A stretch of DNA of 20,813 nt from an uncultured Fretibacterium sp. (GCF_938040765.1 NZ_CALIAA010000008.1:1-20813); one strand, 5' to 3'. Counted from the first letter of the stretch, positions 1-6,971 are shown. Translations and numbers: made by a program. The notes: generated by a model from the sequence alone, not told the origin.

Positions 1-67
1 CTCAGATTTGCGTTTTCGAGCTTATAAGCAGACAACCGGCAAGCGCAGCGAACCGAGTTGGTCGCTT

Positions 68-116
68 AGATTCTTCACCAGGGGCTTCATCAGATTCTTC
101 ACCAGGGAGGCTTCAT
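68..116. repeat. Imperfect tandem direct repeat, two units
   Basis: Two adjacent copies of a unit beginning AGATTCTTCACCAGGG and ending GCTTCAT lie at 68-90 and 92-116. The second copy has two extra bases before GCTTCAT. No gene was recognised in 1-189. The short open frame crossing this stretch has no recognisable product. The end of the second copy (GGGAGGCTTCAT) recurs inverted near 20764, so it may belong to a dispersed repeat family. Function unknown. Confidence 0.6.
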
Positions 117-143
117 GGTCGAATCAGCGTTTCCCTGAGGAAG

Positions 144-176
144 GCGGGGCAGCTTTCCCGGGCCGCCCCGCTTTTT
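144..176 (+). terminator. Rho-independent terminator-like hairpin
   Basis: GCGGGGC (144-150) pairs with GCCCCGC (165-171), and TTTTT follows at 172-176. The T-tract is on the + strand, so it would best end a + strand gene entering from the left of the window. It lies just past the stop of the - strand carbamoyltransferase gene and could stop that transcript too, but the - strand lacks a good T-run after the stem. Confidence 0.6.
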
Positions 177-189
177 GTCGGCCGTCGCG

Positions 190-1206
190 TCAGTCCACGC
201 CGACCATACCGGCGATCAGCGCCATGCGGATGGGAATGCTGAACCCGATCTGACGGAAGTAAAGCTGGAACTCGCTGTCGTCGATGGCGTAGTCGAACTC
301 CACGTCGTTGCGGGGCAGGGAGTGCATGATTCCGACGACCTTTCCGGTCTTCTTCTTGATCTTCTCGAGGCCCTCGAGCGTGATGTAGAAGGGTTTGATC
401 AGGTCCATGAAGGCCGCGCGCGCCTCGGGGTCGTTCTTGGGCACGCTGCATCCCGGAAGGTAGCAGGCGTCGACCTCGGCCATGCAGTCCATGTCCTCCT
501 CGCTCGTCAGGTCGTTGTGCACCGTCACCTTGGCGCCCGTCGCCTTGATCTTGTCCATCACGAGCTGCGGGATGGGGTTGACGCTGGTGCCGACGTAAAC
601 CAGTTCCGCCCCCATCGTGGCCAGGCCCAGGGCGAAGGAGTGCCCGCTGCGCGCACGGGAGAGGTCCGAGGAGGCGATCATGACCTTGACGCCCTCGAAG
701 CGCCCCAGCGCCCGGTAGATGGTGTAGACGTCCAGCAGGCCCTGCGTGGGATGGGTGACGTTGCCCCACCCGCCGCTGATGACGGGGACGCGCGCGCCGG
801 GAAGCGCGGGGAAGACCTCATTCTCGTTGGGGTGCCTCAGGGCAATGATGTCGGCGTAGTAGGACACCGTGCGGAGGTAGTCCGACAGCGACTCGCCCTT
901 GGCCGTGGAGGAGCTGGTGGTGGGGTTCGACTCGGAGAGCACGGAACCGCCGAGGCGCAGCATGGCGACCTCCGTGCTGAAGCGCGTTCGGGTGCTGGGC
1001 TGGAAGAAGAGGGTCGCCAGCACCTTGCCCTCCATCAAGTTCAGCTTGGACCGCCAATAGGGCTCCAGCATCTCCCCGGCCTCGAAAAGGCTCTGGAGCT
1101 GCTCGCGCGTGTAGTCGGTCAGGAACTCGAAATTTTTTCCCCTCAGTCCCGTCTCGGCCAGTTTGTCCTTGATCTGGAACGGGGTGAAGCTCTTCGGCAG
1201 GGCCAT
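190..1206 (-). CDS. Carbamoyltransferase of the ATCase/OTCase family, probable ureidoglycine carbamoyltransferase
   Basis: This 338-residue protein has the two-domain aspartate/ornithine carbamoyltransferase layout. The carbamoyl-phosphate-binding motif STRTR is at residues 71-75, HPTQ at 152-155, and an HSLPR motif near residue 291 stands where ATCase has HPLPR and OTCase has HCLP. A ureidoglycine carbamoyltransferase in this family has been proposed in the literature for purine catabolism. It would phosphorolyse ureidoglycine to carbamoyl phosphate and an aminoglycolate. The neighbouring allE-like gene, 67 bases upstream in the same direction, supports that role over pyrimidine or arginine synthesis. 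The start has a good AAAGGAG ribosome site about 10 bases upstream. The family call is firm; the substrate is inferred from context, and a divergent aspartate carbamoyltransferase remains possible. Confidence 0.75.
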   Translation of the reverse strand: MALPKSFTPFQIKDKLAETGLRGKNFEFLTDYTREQLQSLFEAGEMLEPYWRSKLNLMEGKVLATLFFQPSTRTRFSTEVAMLRLGGSVLSESNPTTSSSTAKGESLSDYLRTVSYYADIIALRHPNENEVFPALPGARVPVISGGWGNVTHPTQGLLDVYTIYRALGRFEGVKVMIASSDLSRARSGHSFALGLATMGAELVYVGTSVNPIPQLVMDKIKATGAKVTVHNDLTSEEDMDCMAEVDACYLPGCSVPKNDPEARAAFMDLIKPFYITLEGLEKIKKKTGKVVGIMHSLPRNDVEFDYAIDDSEFQLYFRQIGFSIPIRMALIAGMVGVD

Positions 1207-1237
1207 GAAACGTTGTCTCCTTTCAGACTCGGATATT

Positions 1238-1265
1238 CGTGATTTCTTTCAGATGCCCGTGATTT
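1238..1265. promoter_or_regulatory. Paired CGTGATTT motifs in the leader of the carbamoyltransferase gene
   Basis: CGTGATTT occurs at 1238-1245 and again at 1258-1265, exactly 20 bases apart (about two helical turns), in the 67-base gap between allE and the carbamoyltransferase gene. The same octamer occurs at 5707-5714 before the aminotransferase gene and at 6996-7003 before the pucR-type gene. It may be a binding site for one of the local regulators. This is pattern evidence only. Confidence 0.35.
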
Positions 1266-1273
1266 TTCGAAAA

Positions 1274-2044
1274 TCAGATCTCGGCGTCCCGGTTGAAGTC
1301 CTTGGAGTAGATGTAGGACAGACGTTCGCGTCCCGTGGCGTAGACGGCCTGCTGCACGAAGGGCCCGAACCAGACGAAGTCCTCCTTCTGCACCTGGACG
1401 TAGTCGTCGCCCAGAATGTAGACGCCCTGGCCCGAGAGCATGTAGGCCCCGTGCTCCTGAACGTGCGTCTCGATAAAGGGATGGCAGCCGGCAGGCTCGA
1501 AGCTCAGGATATGGAAGTTCATGTCGAAGCCCAGGTCGGTGGGCAGAAGGTCCTGGATGAAGACGTTGGCCATATCGTCGTAGATGCGTTCCTGGATGTC
1601 GTTGACGTTGCCCCAGAACGTCCGCGCGGCGTGCCCCTCGATGGGCGTATAGCGCTGCTTGTAGAAGAGGATCCGCATGGTTCCCTTGGATTTGTTGGCG
1701 AAGTCCATCCCCACGCCCGCCGGGGAATAGGCGTAGCCGCCCTGCTTCAGGACCTTCTCCTCCCCGCCGATCTTCACCGACAGCTCGCCCTCTCCGTCCA
1801 TGAAATAGACGAAGGTCTCGATCCCCTCCTCCGCGCTCCAGGTCCGCGTGGTCTTGGCGCCCGGCTCGACGGTCGAGATATAGAACACGAAGCTGGCACC
1901 GTACTTGGGAGAGGCCAGGATCGTGGTCGAGAACCCCTCGAAGAAGGGAAGGACGTTCTTGACGCGCCCCTCCGGAGGAATCACCGTGTAGCTCCAAGGC
2001 TTCACAACCGCACGCGTCGTCAGATTGCCTTTCGGATAACCCAT
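1274..2044 (-). CDS. allE: (S)-ureidoglycine aminohydrolase (AllE family, double cupin)
   Basis: The 256-residue protein has two cupin domains and closely resembles AllE/UGlyAH along its length. The block around residues 163-200 (FIQDLLPTDL, then HPFIETHVQEHG) is characteristic. Likely manganese ligands are E192, H194 and H198, with Q232 as the fourth by spacing to the plant enzyme. The reaction releases ammonia from (S)-ureidoglycine to give ureidoglycolate in allantoin breakdown. It is the first gene of a probable two-gene - strand unit with the carbamoyltransferase. A promoter with an operator-like element lies about 130 bases upstream. The ribosome site before the ATG is weak. Confidence in the family is high. 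Confidence 0.9.
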   Translation of the reverse strand: MGYPKGNLTTRAVVKPWSYTVIPPEGRVKNVLPFFEGFSTTILASPKYGASFVFYISTVEPGAKTTRTWSAEEGIETFVYFMDGEGELSVKIGGEEKVLKQGGYAYSPAGVGMDFANKSKGTMRILFYKQRYTPIEGHAARTFWGNVNDIQERIYDDMANVFIQDLLPTDLGFDMNFHILSFEPAGCHPFIETHVQEHGAYMLSGQGVYILGDDYVQVQKEDFVWFGPFVQQAVYATGRERLSYIYSKDFNRDAEI

Positions 2045-2159
2045 AGCGAAACACCGCCTTCATCAGTTTTTCGGCGAGGCCGTGCCCGGCCCGTGCCGCA
2101 AAACGGCTCCGTCCCACGAATAACGGCCCGACAGGGCCGCCGCTTCGGGGAACGTACCG

Positions 2160-2203
2160 TTTCCGTTTGTGAAAAGTATAGAAAAGCGAGGGAAGGAAAT
2201 CAT
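2160..2203 (-). promoter_or_regulatory. Promoter of the allE-carbamoyltransferase unit with operator TTTC-N7-GAAA
   Basis: Read on the - strand, a TATACT -10 box lies at 2180-2175, with a weak -35 (TGATTT, 2203-2198) 17 bases upstream. On the + strand the 15-mer TTTCCGTTTGTGAAA occupies 2160-2174, directly abutting the -10 box. The same TTTC-N7-GAAA layout recurs at 2835-2849 and 4752-4766, which suggests a shared repressor, plausibly the IclR protein encoded at 4836. The remaining bases of the 2045-2276 gap show no gene. Confidence 0.5.
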
Positions 2204-2276
2204 TGTGAATGAAACATAAAAAAGCGTCCTGGAATTTATATGCTTACAACAACCGACTCACGCGAACCCGGAGATA

Positions 2277-2759
2277 TCAGGACGCACGTCCTCCGGCCAG
2301 CATATCCGTTCGTATCCGCACGACGACCTTTTTGATCGGCGCAGGGTCGCCCAGCGTGACGTAGGGCTGGTGCCCGTCCTCGGGATAGAACAGGGCGAAA
2401 CTCTTCCCGGCGTCGTTGCGCATCAACAGGTCCCCCTCCCCGCTGTAGAGCTGGACGTCCGTCTCCGCGTTGTAATCCCCCTCCGGAGTCAGCTTCCCGA
2501 TGGGGCAGTACCCCACATACTCCACCCCCCTCAGGGTCGCCTGAAGATCGGCGTGACGCTTGTGGTTCTCGAACGGCGCACGGTCCCTGGATTGGGTGGT
2601 CGGTTCCTGGACCAGGGCGAACACACGGTCCCCATCGATCGGATACCGCCCCGGAGCCAGGGAGAGCAGGTCGTTCCCCCGAATGTACTCGAGCGCCATC
2701 CTCACGCCCTCCCCAAGGACATAGTAACGTTCCGCATGTTCCAGCAAAGCTCGGATCAT
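2277..2759 (-). CDS. YhcH/YjgK/YiaL (DUF386, EbgC-like) family protein
   Basis: This small beta-sandwich protein of 160 residues carries the family hallmarks HKRHADLQ and, further on, LLMRNDAGKSFALFYPEDGH, whose histidines and acidic residues are the likely metal ligands. Family members are implicated in sugar or sugar-acid metabolism, but a role in ureide breakdown is not established. I chose the ATG at 2759 because AAAGGAG lies nine bases upstream. A longer frame to 2798 lacks such a site. It is transcribed in the same direction as allE, but the 232-base gap holding a separate promoter argues for a separate unit. Its own promoter was not identified with confidence. Confidence 0.8.
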   Translation of the reverse strand: MIRALLEHAERYYVLGEGVRMALEYIRGNDLLSLAPGRYPIDGDRVFALVQEPTTQSRDRAPFENHKRHADLQATLRGVEYVGYCPIGKLTPEGDYNAETDVQLYSGEGDLLMRNDAGKSFALFYPEDGHQPYVTLGDPAPIKKVVVRIRTDMLAGGRAS

Positions 2760-2829
2760 CTCGAAAATCTCCTTTCGTAATGGACTCTTCCTCCCCACGA
2801 TTTTAGCGGGAAACCGTTTTCCGGCCTCC

Positions 2830-2886
2830 CATTATTTCCTATTACGAAATAATGTTTTTGATTGTGAAAATATCGATGCTATACTT
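2830..2886 (+). promoter_or_regulatory. Promoter and palindromic operator before the FMN-protein gene
   Basis: A perfect 9-base inverted repeat (CATTATTTC at 2830-2838, GAAATAATG at 2846-2854) contains a TTTC-N7-GAAA core. It is followed by -35 TTGATT (2858-2863), a 16-base spacer and -10 TATACT (2880-2885). Bases 2854-2886 match 4771-4803 with one mismatch, and the operator cores keep the same offset. The predicted start near 2892 leaves a leader of about 275 bases before the ATG at 3169. That leader contains no recognised gene. It does contain a hairpin at 3100-3132. Confidence 0.65.
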
Positions 2887-3099
2887 CGGCCGACCTGCAC
2901 GATACCGTGGGCGGGGTCCGAAAACGCCGTCCTCTCGTCTCCCACGAAGGCGCGTCTTTATCCGTTCCGCCCGCCGCAACGGGCTTTTACGTTCATCTCT
3001 TTACCGGGGACCCCGCCGTCTCACTCATGGATCCATCCACCGGTTTTCCGAGCGGCGGCCATCCCACCGTCCCATGAGACATGACAGGAAAACGCGACG

Positions 3100-3132
3100 T
3101 TTTGTAAGGGGCATTGGGGGTACCTTACAAAA
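3100..3132 (+). other. Perfect 10-base inverted repeat in the leader of the FMN-protein gene
   Basis: TTTTGTAAGG (3100-3109) and CCTTACAAAA (3123-3132) flank a 13-base G-rich loop. The T-run is on the 5' side and the A-run on the 3' side, so it is not an intrinsic terminator for + strand transcription. It lies about 36 bases before the ATG at 3169 and could be an RNA hairpin controlling translation or a DNA operator. Confidence 0.45.
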
Positions 3133-3168
3133 AACGGGCGAGGATCAAGCCGAAAGAGGGGGTGCGCA

Positions 3169-4692
3169 ATGTCTTTCAGTCCAAGGAACGAGTCCGCTTT
3201 CAACGACACGAAAATGCGCAGCGGGAAGGTCACTCCGTGTTCGGGAATGTGTTCGTTCTGCACCGCGGAGTGCGTGGGGACCTGCGAGGTCGGATTGGCG
3301 GCCATACTGGGGAAGGCCGCGGTCTACCCGACGAATACCGGGAACAACCAGATCGCCAGCGAGAAGGACAACCCCATCGACTACTCCATCTTCAACATCA
3401 ACGGGCGCTGCTTCGGGGCCCGGGGAGCCGAGGAGGACGGGGACCGGGCGACCATCTTCAACGTGAAGCTGGACCGCGTCATCGAGGGGAAAAACCCGGT
3501 GCGGCTGAACGTGCCCCTCGTGCTTCCTGCGATCATCAAGCTGAACTGGAGGGACTATTTTTCCGCCGCGGCGATGGCCGGCACCGTGTGCGTCATCGGC
3601 GAGGGATCTCCGAGCAAGGACCCCCACGTCGAGTACAGGAACGGCAAGATCGTGCGGTTCGAGATGCTGAAGGAGATGCTGGACGCGTTCAACCGTTACG
3701 ACCGCGGCTATGGGCAGATCGTCCTGCAGTGCAACGTGGAGGACGATGCGCAGGGCCTTGCGGAGTATGCCATTACGCAGTGCGGCGCCGGGGCCGTCGA
3801 GATCAAATTCGGGCAGAGCGCCAAGGGGACGCAGCCCGCGGTTCGCCTGCCCTCATTGGAGAAGGCGATGGCCCAGAAGAAAAACGGCCTCCTGGTCCAT
3901 CCGGACCCGGAGGACCCCGCGGTCGCCGAGGCCGCCAAGAGGGGAGCGTGCCCCGTCTTCTGGTCCTACAACCGCCTGCCCATGTGGACGGAGGAGTCCC
4001 TGACACGGCGCGTCCGCAAACTTCGGGAGCTGGGTGCGCGCAACGTCTATTTCAAGATGGCGGGGTACGACCGCCGGGACATCGAGCGCGTGCTCCGCAT
4101 CGCCTCGTCCGCGGAGGCCGACATGGTCACCTTCGACGGCGCCGGCGGCGGCTCGGGATACAGCCCGAACAGGATGATGAACGAATGGGGCCTGCCCGCG
4201 GTGTGCATCGAAAACGCCGTCGTCGGCGTGTGTCGGCAGCTGGAGTCGGAGGGGAAATACATCCCCTTCGTGACGATCACGGGCGGTTTTTCCGGGGAGG
4301 ACCAGGTTTTCAAGGCCCTGGCCATCGGAGCGCCCTACGTGAAGGCCGTCGGGTTGTGCCGCGCGGCGATGGCCGCAGCCATGGTCGGCGACCAGGTGGG
4401 GAGATCCCTGGAGGAGGGCTCCGTGCCGAAGCATCTGCAGAAGTTCGGAGGGACCCGGGAGGAGCTTTTTCTGGAGCTTGGGGAGCTGCGCGGCCTCTAC
4501 GGCGAGGCGGCGGACCGAATTCCGCCGGGGGCCGTCGGGGCCTATTCCTACCTGAAGAAGATCGCCTTCGGCCTGCAGCATTTTGCGGCCCTGAATCGGA
4601 AGTTCGACATCGGCCTGCTCGGCCCCGAGGACCTGATCCCCCTCACGGAGGAGGCCCGCCGGCTGCTCCGCGGCACGTGGTTCGAGCCCTGA
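3169..4692 (+). CDS. FMN-binding glutamate synthase-family protein with N-terminal cysteine cluster
   Basis: The 507-residue protein matches the FMN/synthase (alpha/beta barrel) domain of glutamate synthase. Visible landmarks are the AVEIKFGQ strand, TFDGAGGGSGYSP near residue 322, and FVTITGGFSGEDQVFKALAIGAPYVKAVG, typical of the phosphate-binding end of the barrel. The glutaminase domain is absent. The N-terminus carries C24, C28, C31, C35 and C39 (CX3CX2CX3CX3C), which could bind an Fe-S cluster. The usual 3Fe-4S cysteine pattern after the barrel was not seen. Only single cysteines occur there. The reaction is unknown. Its position between ureide genes and its promoter shared with the IclR gene suggest a redox or amino-transfer step in that pathway. 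The ATG follows a GAGGGGG ribosome site. Confidence 0.75.
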   Translation: MSFSPRNESAFNDTKMRSGKVTPCSGMCSFCTAECVGTCEVGLAAILGKAAVYPTNTGNNQIASEKDNPIDYSIFNINGRCFGARGAEEDGDRATIFNVKLDRVIEGKNPVRLNVPLVLPAIIKLNWRDYFSAAAMAGTVCVIGEGSPSKDPHVEYRNGKIVRFEMLKEMLDAFNRYDRGYGQIVLQCNVEDDAQGLAEYAITQCGAGAVEIKFGQSAKGTQPAVRLPSLEKAMAQKKNGLLVHPDPEDPAVAEAAKRGACPVFWSYNRLPMWTEESLTRRVRKLRELGARNVYFKMAGYDRRDIERVLRIASSAEADMVTFDGAGGGSGYSPNRMMNEWGLPAVCIENAVVGVCRQLESEGKYIPFVTITGGFSGEDQVFKALAIGAPYVKAVGLCRAAMAAAMVGDQVGRSLEEGSVPKHLQKFGGTREELFLELGELRGLYGEAADRIPPGAVGAYSYLKKIAFGLQHFAALNRKFDIGLLGPEDLIPLTEEARRLLRGTWFEP

Positions 4693-4751
4693 GTCCGGGG
4701 AAAGGCCAAGGGAAAACGGAGGGATTTTCCGATCGATATCCCTCATTTTTG

Positions 4752-4803
4752 TTTCTTATCGTGAAATATCGTTTTTTATTGTGAAAATATCGATGCTATA
4801 CTT
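4752..4803 (+). promoter_or_regulatory. Promoter and operator before the IclR-family gene
   Basis: TTTCTTATCGTGAAA (4752-4766) is followed by -35 TTTATT (4775-4780), a 16-base spacer and -10 TATACT (4797-4802). Bases 4771-4803 match the promoter at 2854-2886 with one mismatch. The predicted start near 4809 gives a leader of about 27 bases. The arrangement suggests that the IclR protein controls its own gene together with the FMN-protein gene. Confidence 0.65.
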
Positions 4804-4835
4804 GGGACAATCGGCGGAGGAGGAGGCGTATCAGG

Positions 4836-5615
4836 TTGGCGGAGGAGCGCGAGGGGGTCAAGTCCCTTGGCAAGGCGCTGAATATACTCGAATGTGTGGC
4901 CGACGGTCCCGACGGGGCCGGCGTCAGCGAGGTATCCGCGCGGCTGGGCATCAACAAGGCCTCGGTGTCGAAGATGCTCTCGACTCTGGCCGCCCATCGT
5001 TTCGTCCGTAAGGACCCCCAGACCCGGCGGTATCGGCTGGGCTATCGTCTGGTGGAGCTCAGCGCGCACCTCATCGAGTCCATCGACCTCCGCGCGGAGG
5101 CCCGTCCGCACCTCAAGGCCCTAGAACACACCATCAACGAGGTCATCAATCTGGCCGTCTACCACAACGGAGAGGTCATCTACGTGGACAAGTTCGAGGG
5201 AACGAAGTCGCTCCGTCTGCACTCCCGCATCGGAGGGCGCGCCAGCCTCACCTGTACGTCGGTCGGGAAGGTTCTTCTGGCCTTCCTGCCCGAGCCCGAA
5301 CGGCGCTACCTCATGGACGCCGCGGCCCCGGAGCGGCGGACTCGCCTCAGCGTCGCGACCTGGGAGGAGCTCGCCGGGCAGTTCGCCGAAATTCGGAAGC
5401 AGGGCTACGCCCTGGACCTCGAGGAGAACATGGAGGGCGTCGTCTGCGTCGGAGCGCCGATCTTCGACTACTCCGGCAAGGTCGTCGGGGCGGTGAGCGT
5501 GTCGTGCCCGACGGTGCGCGGGGATATGACGCGCCTGCTGGAGCTCAAGGACCGTCTGCTGGAGGCCTGCACGCGGATATCCGCGGACTGCGGCTACTAC
5601 GCCGCGGAACGGTGA
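4836..5615 (+). CDS. IclR-family transcriptional regulator
   Basis: The 259-residue protein has an N-terminal winged helix-turn-helix (about residues 8-65, with VSEVSARLGINKASVSKMLS as the recognition region) and a C-terminal IclR effector domain (about 80-255, with TSVGKVLLAFLPE and EENMEGVVCVGAPIFDYSG). The start is TTG, chosen because AGGAGG lies nine bases upstream and no in-frame ATG precedes the HTH. AllR, the allantoin regulator of E. coli, belongs to this family. The location among ureide genes suggests a ureide or glyoxylate effector, which is inference. Three TTTC-N7-GAAA elements nearby are candidate operators. Confidence 0.88.
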   Translation: MAEEREGVKSLGKALNILECVADGPDGAGVSEVSARLGINKASVSKMLSTLAAHRFVRKDPQTRRYRLGYRLVELSAHLIESIDLRAEARPHLKALEHTINEVINLAVYHNGEVIYVDKFEGTKSLRLHSRIGGRASLTCTSVGKVLLAFLPEPERRYLMDAAAPERRTRLSVATWEELAGQFAEIRKQGYALDLEENMEGVVCVGAPIFDYSGKVVGAVSVSCPTVRGDMTRLLELKDRLLEACTRISADCGYYAAER

Positions 5616-5681
5616 ATATCCTGCGGGATTTCTCGTAATTGCTGTGGTTTTCTGTACTTGTGCTTGGTTTTATCTCAATTC

Positions 5682-5714
5682 GTTTTCGCGCCTCGTTTTC
5701 ACGCCTCGTGATTT
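5682..5714. repeat. Tandem 13-base repeats and CGTGATTT motif upstream of the aminotransferase gene
   Basis: GTTTTCGCGCCTC (5682-5694) is followed immediately by GTTTTCACGCCTC (5695-5707), with one difference, and then by the CGTGATTT octamer at 5707-5714. The stretch ends 28 bases before the ATG at 5742. It may bind a regulator of this gene. The 126-base gap before the gene holds no obvious terminator after the IclR gene. Confidence 0.45.
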
Positions 5715-5741
5715 TTACCATTCAAAGGGAGGAATGCAGTG

Positions 5742-6899
5742 ATGATCAAGACACCGAAGCTTGTAATGATCCCCGGCCCCACGCCGGTGGTCCGTTCGAT
5801 CCAGGATCAGATGGCCCGGGAGACCGTGGCCTTTGGGGACGCGGGGTTCGTCGCGGACTTCAAAGGGGTGGTCGCCGACCTCAAGTCGATGTGGCGCTGC
5901 GACGGCGAGGCCTTCGTCATCGCGGGCAGCGGTACGCTGGCCATGGAGATGGCGGTCTCGAACGTCACCAAACGCGGGGACTCCATCCTGATCTGCTCCC
6001 ACGGGTTCTTCGGGGACCGGTTCATCGACATGTGCGCGAACAAGGGCCTTGCCGTCGACACCCTGAAGGCGGAGTGGGGCTCGGTCTATACGCCCGAGCA
6101 GATGGACGCCGCGCTCTCCGCCAAGAAGTACGCCGCCGTCACCGTGACCCACGTGGACACCTCCACGGGCGTCGTCGTCCCCCTCAAGGCGATCTGCGAC
6201 ATGATGAAGAAGAAGCACCCCGACGTGATGCTGATCGTCGACGCGGTCGCGGCGGCGGCCGGCGCGGAGGCCTGGATGGACTGGGGCATCGACGTCCTGC
6301 TGACGTGCAGCCAGAAGGCCTTCGGCGTCGCGCCGGGGCTGGCGATCCTCTGGGCAAGCGGGAAGGCGGTCGAGAAGCGCCGCTCCCTGGGGAAGATTCC
6401 CGAGTCCTACGCCGACTTCGAGCGCTGGATCCCCATCATGAACGATCCCTCCAAGTACTGGGGCACGCCGCCCGTCAACATGATCTGGGCCCTCAAGGAG
6501 AGCGTCCGCATCATCAAGGAGGAGGGGCTGGAGGAGCGCTACGCGCGCCACATCCGTCAGGCCGGCTACTTCGTGGCGGGCATGGAGGCCCTGGGGTTCC
6601 GTCCCGCAGCGCCGAAGGAGATGCGCGCGCCGACGCTGACGGTCTTCTTCTATCCCGAGGGCTCGGGGCTGGAGGACGCGGCCTTCCGCGCGAAGCTGGG
6701 GGAGGAGGGCATCTACTCCGCGGGGAGCCTGGCCGGTTTCGCCGGCAAGAGCTTCCGGCTCGGGCACATGGGCAACATCGACAAGCACATCCTGGTTGGG
6801 GCCATGGCCGCCGTCGAGCGCGCCTGCCTGAAGTGCGGCTACAAGATCGAGCCGGGCAAGGGGTTGGGAGCGCTCCAGGCCGGCCTGGCGAAGGAATAG
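5742..6899 (+). CDS. pucG: PucG-like ureidoglycine-glyoxylate (alanine-glyoxylate type) aminotransferase
   Basis: This 385-residue protein is a class V PLP-dependent aminotransferase. It shows the N-terminal IPGPTPV motif, the PLP phosphate-binding AGSGT at residues 61-65, D167 in IVDAVAA and the Schiff-base K192 in SQKAFG. In the PucG branch, (S)-ureidoglycine donates its amino group to glyoxylate, giving oxalurate and glycine. Closely related enzymes use alanine or serine, and sequence inspection alone cannot separate these. The ureide neighbours favour PucG. The GGGAGG ribosome site fits ATG 5742 (9 bases) or GTG 5739 (6 bases). A strong terminator follows at 6921. Its glycine product would link it to the glycine reductase operon at the other end of the window. 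Confidence 0.78.
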   Translation: MIKTPKLVMIPGPTPVVRSIQDQMARETVAFGDAGFVADFKGVVADLKSMWRCDGEAFVIAGSGTLAMEMAVSNVTKRGDSILICSHGFFGDRFIDMCANKGLAVDTLKAEWGSVYTPEQMDAALSAKKYAAVTVTHVDTSTGVVVPLKAICDMMKKKHPDVMLIVDAVAAAAGAEAWMDWGIDVLLTCSQKAFGVAPGLAILWASGKAVEKRRSLGKIPESYADFERWIPIMNDPSKYWGTPPVNMIWALKESVRIIKEEGLEERYARHIRQAGYFVAGMEALGFRPAAPKEMRAPTLTVFFYPEGSGLEDAAFRAKLGEEGIYSAGSLAGFAGKSFRLGHMGNIDKHILVGAMAAVERACLKCGYKIEPGKGLGALQAGLAKE

Positions 6900-6920
6900 C
6901 GACCGACACGAGCCGGACAG

Positions 6921-6945
6921 GGCGGCCCTTCGGGGTCGCCTTTTT
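6921..6945 (+). terminator. Rho-independent terminator after the aminotransferase gene
   Basis: GGCGGCCC (6921-6928) pairs with GGGTCGCC (6933-6940) around a stable TTCG tetraloop, with one G-T wobble, and TTTTT follows at 6941-6945. It begins 21 bases after the stop codon. Confidence 0.9.
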
Positions 6946-6971
6946 CGTGCGTCCAGAAAGTTTTGTATAAT
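6943..6971 (+). promoter_or_regulatory. Likely promoter of the PucR-type gene
   Basis: A perfect TATAAT -10 box lies at 6966-6971. The -35 region at the usual distance (TTTCGT, 6943-6948) is poor and overlaps the upstream terminator's T-tract, so an activator may be needed. A CGTGATTT motif at 6996-7003 lies downstream, in the leader. Confidence 0.5.

Noticed and set aside
8..253. 81-codon + strand open frame at the left edge
   Set aside because: It runs through tandem repeats and a terminator hairpin and overlaps the carbamoyltransferase gene antisense. There is no ribosome site or known domain.
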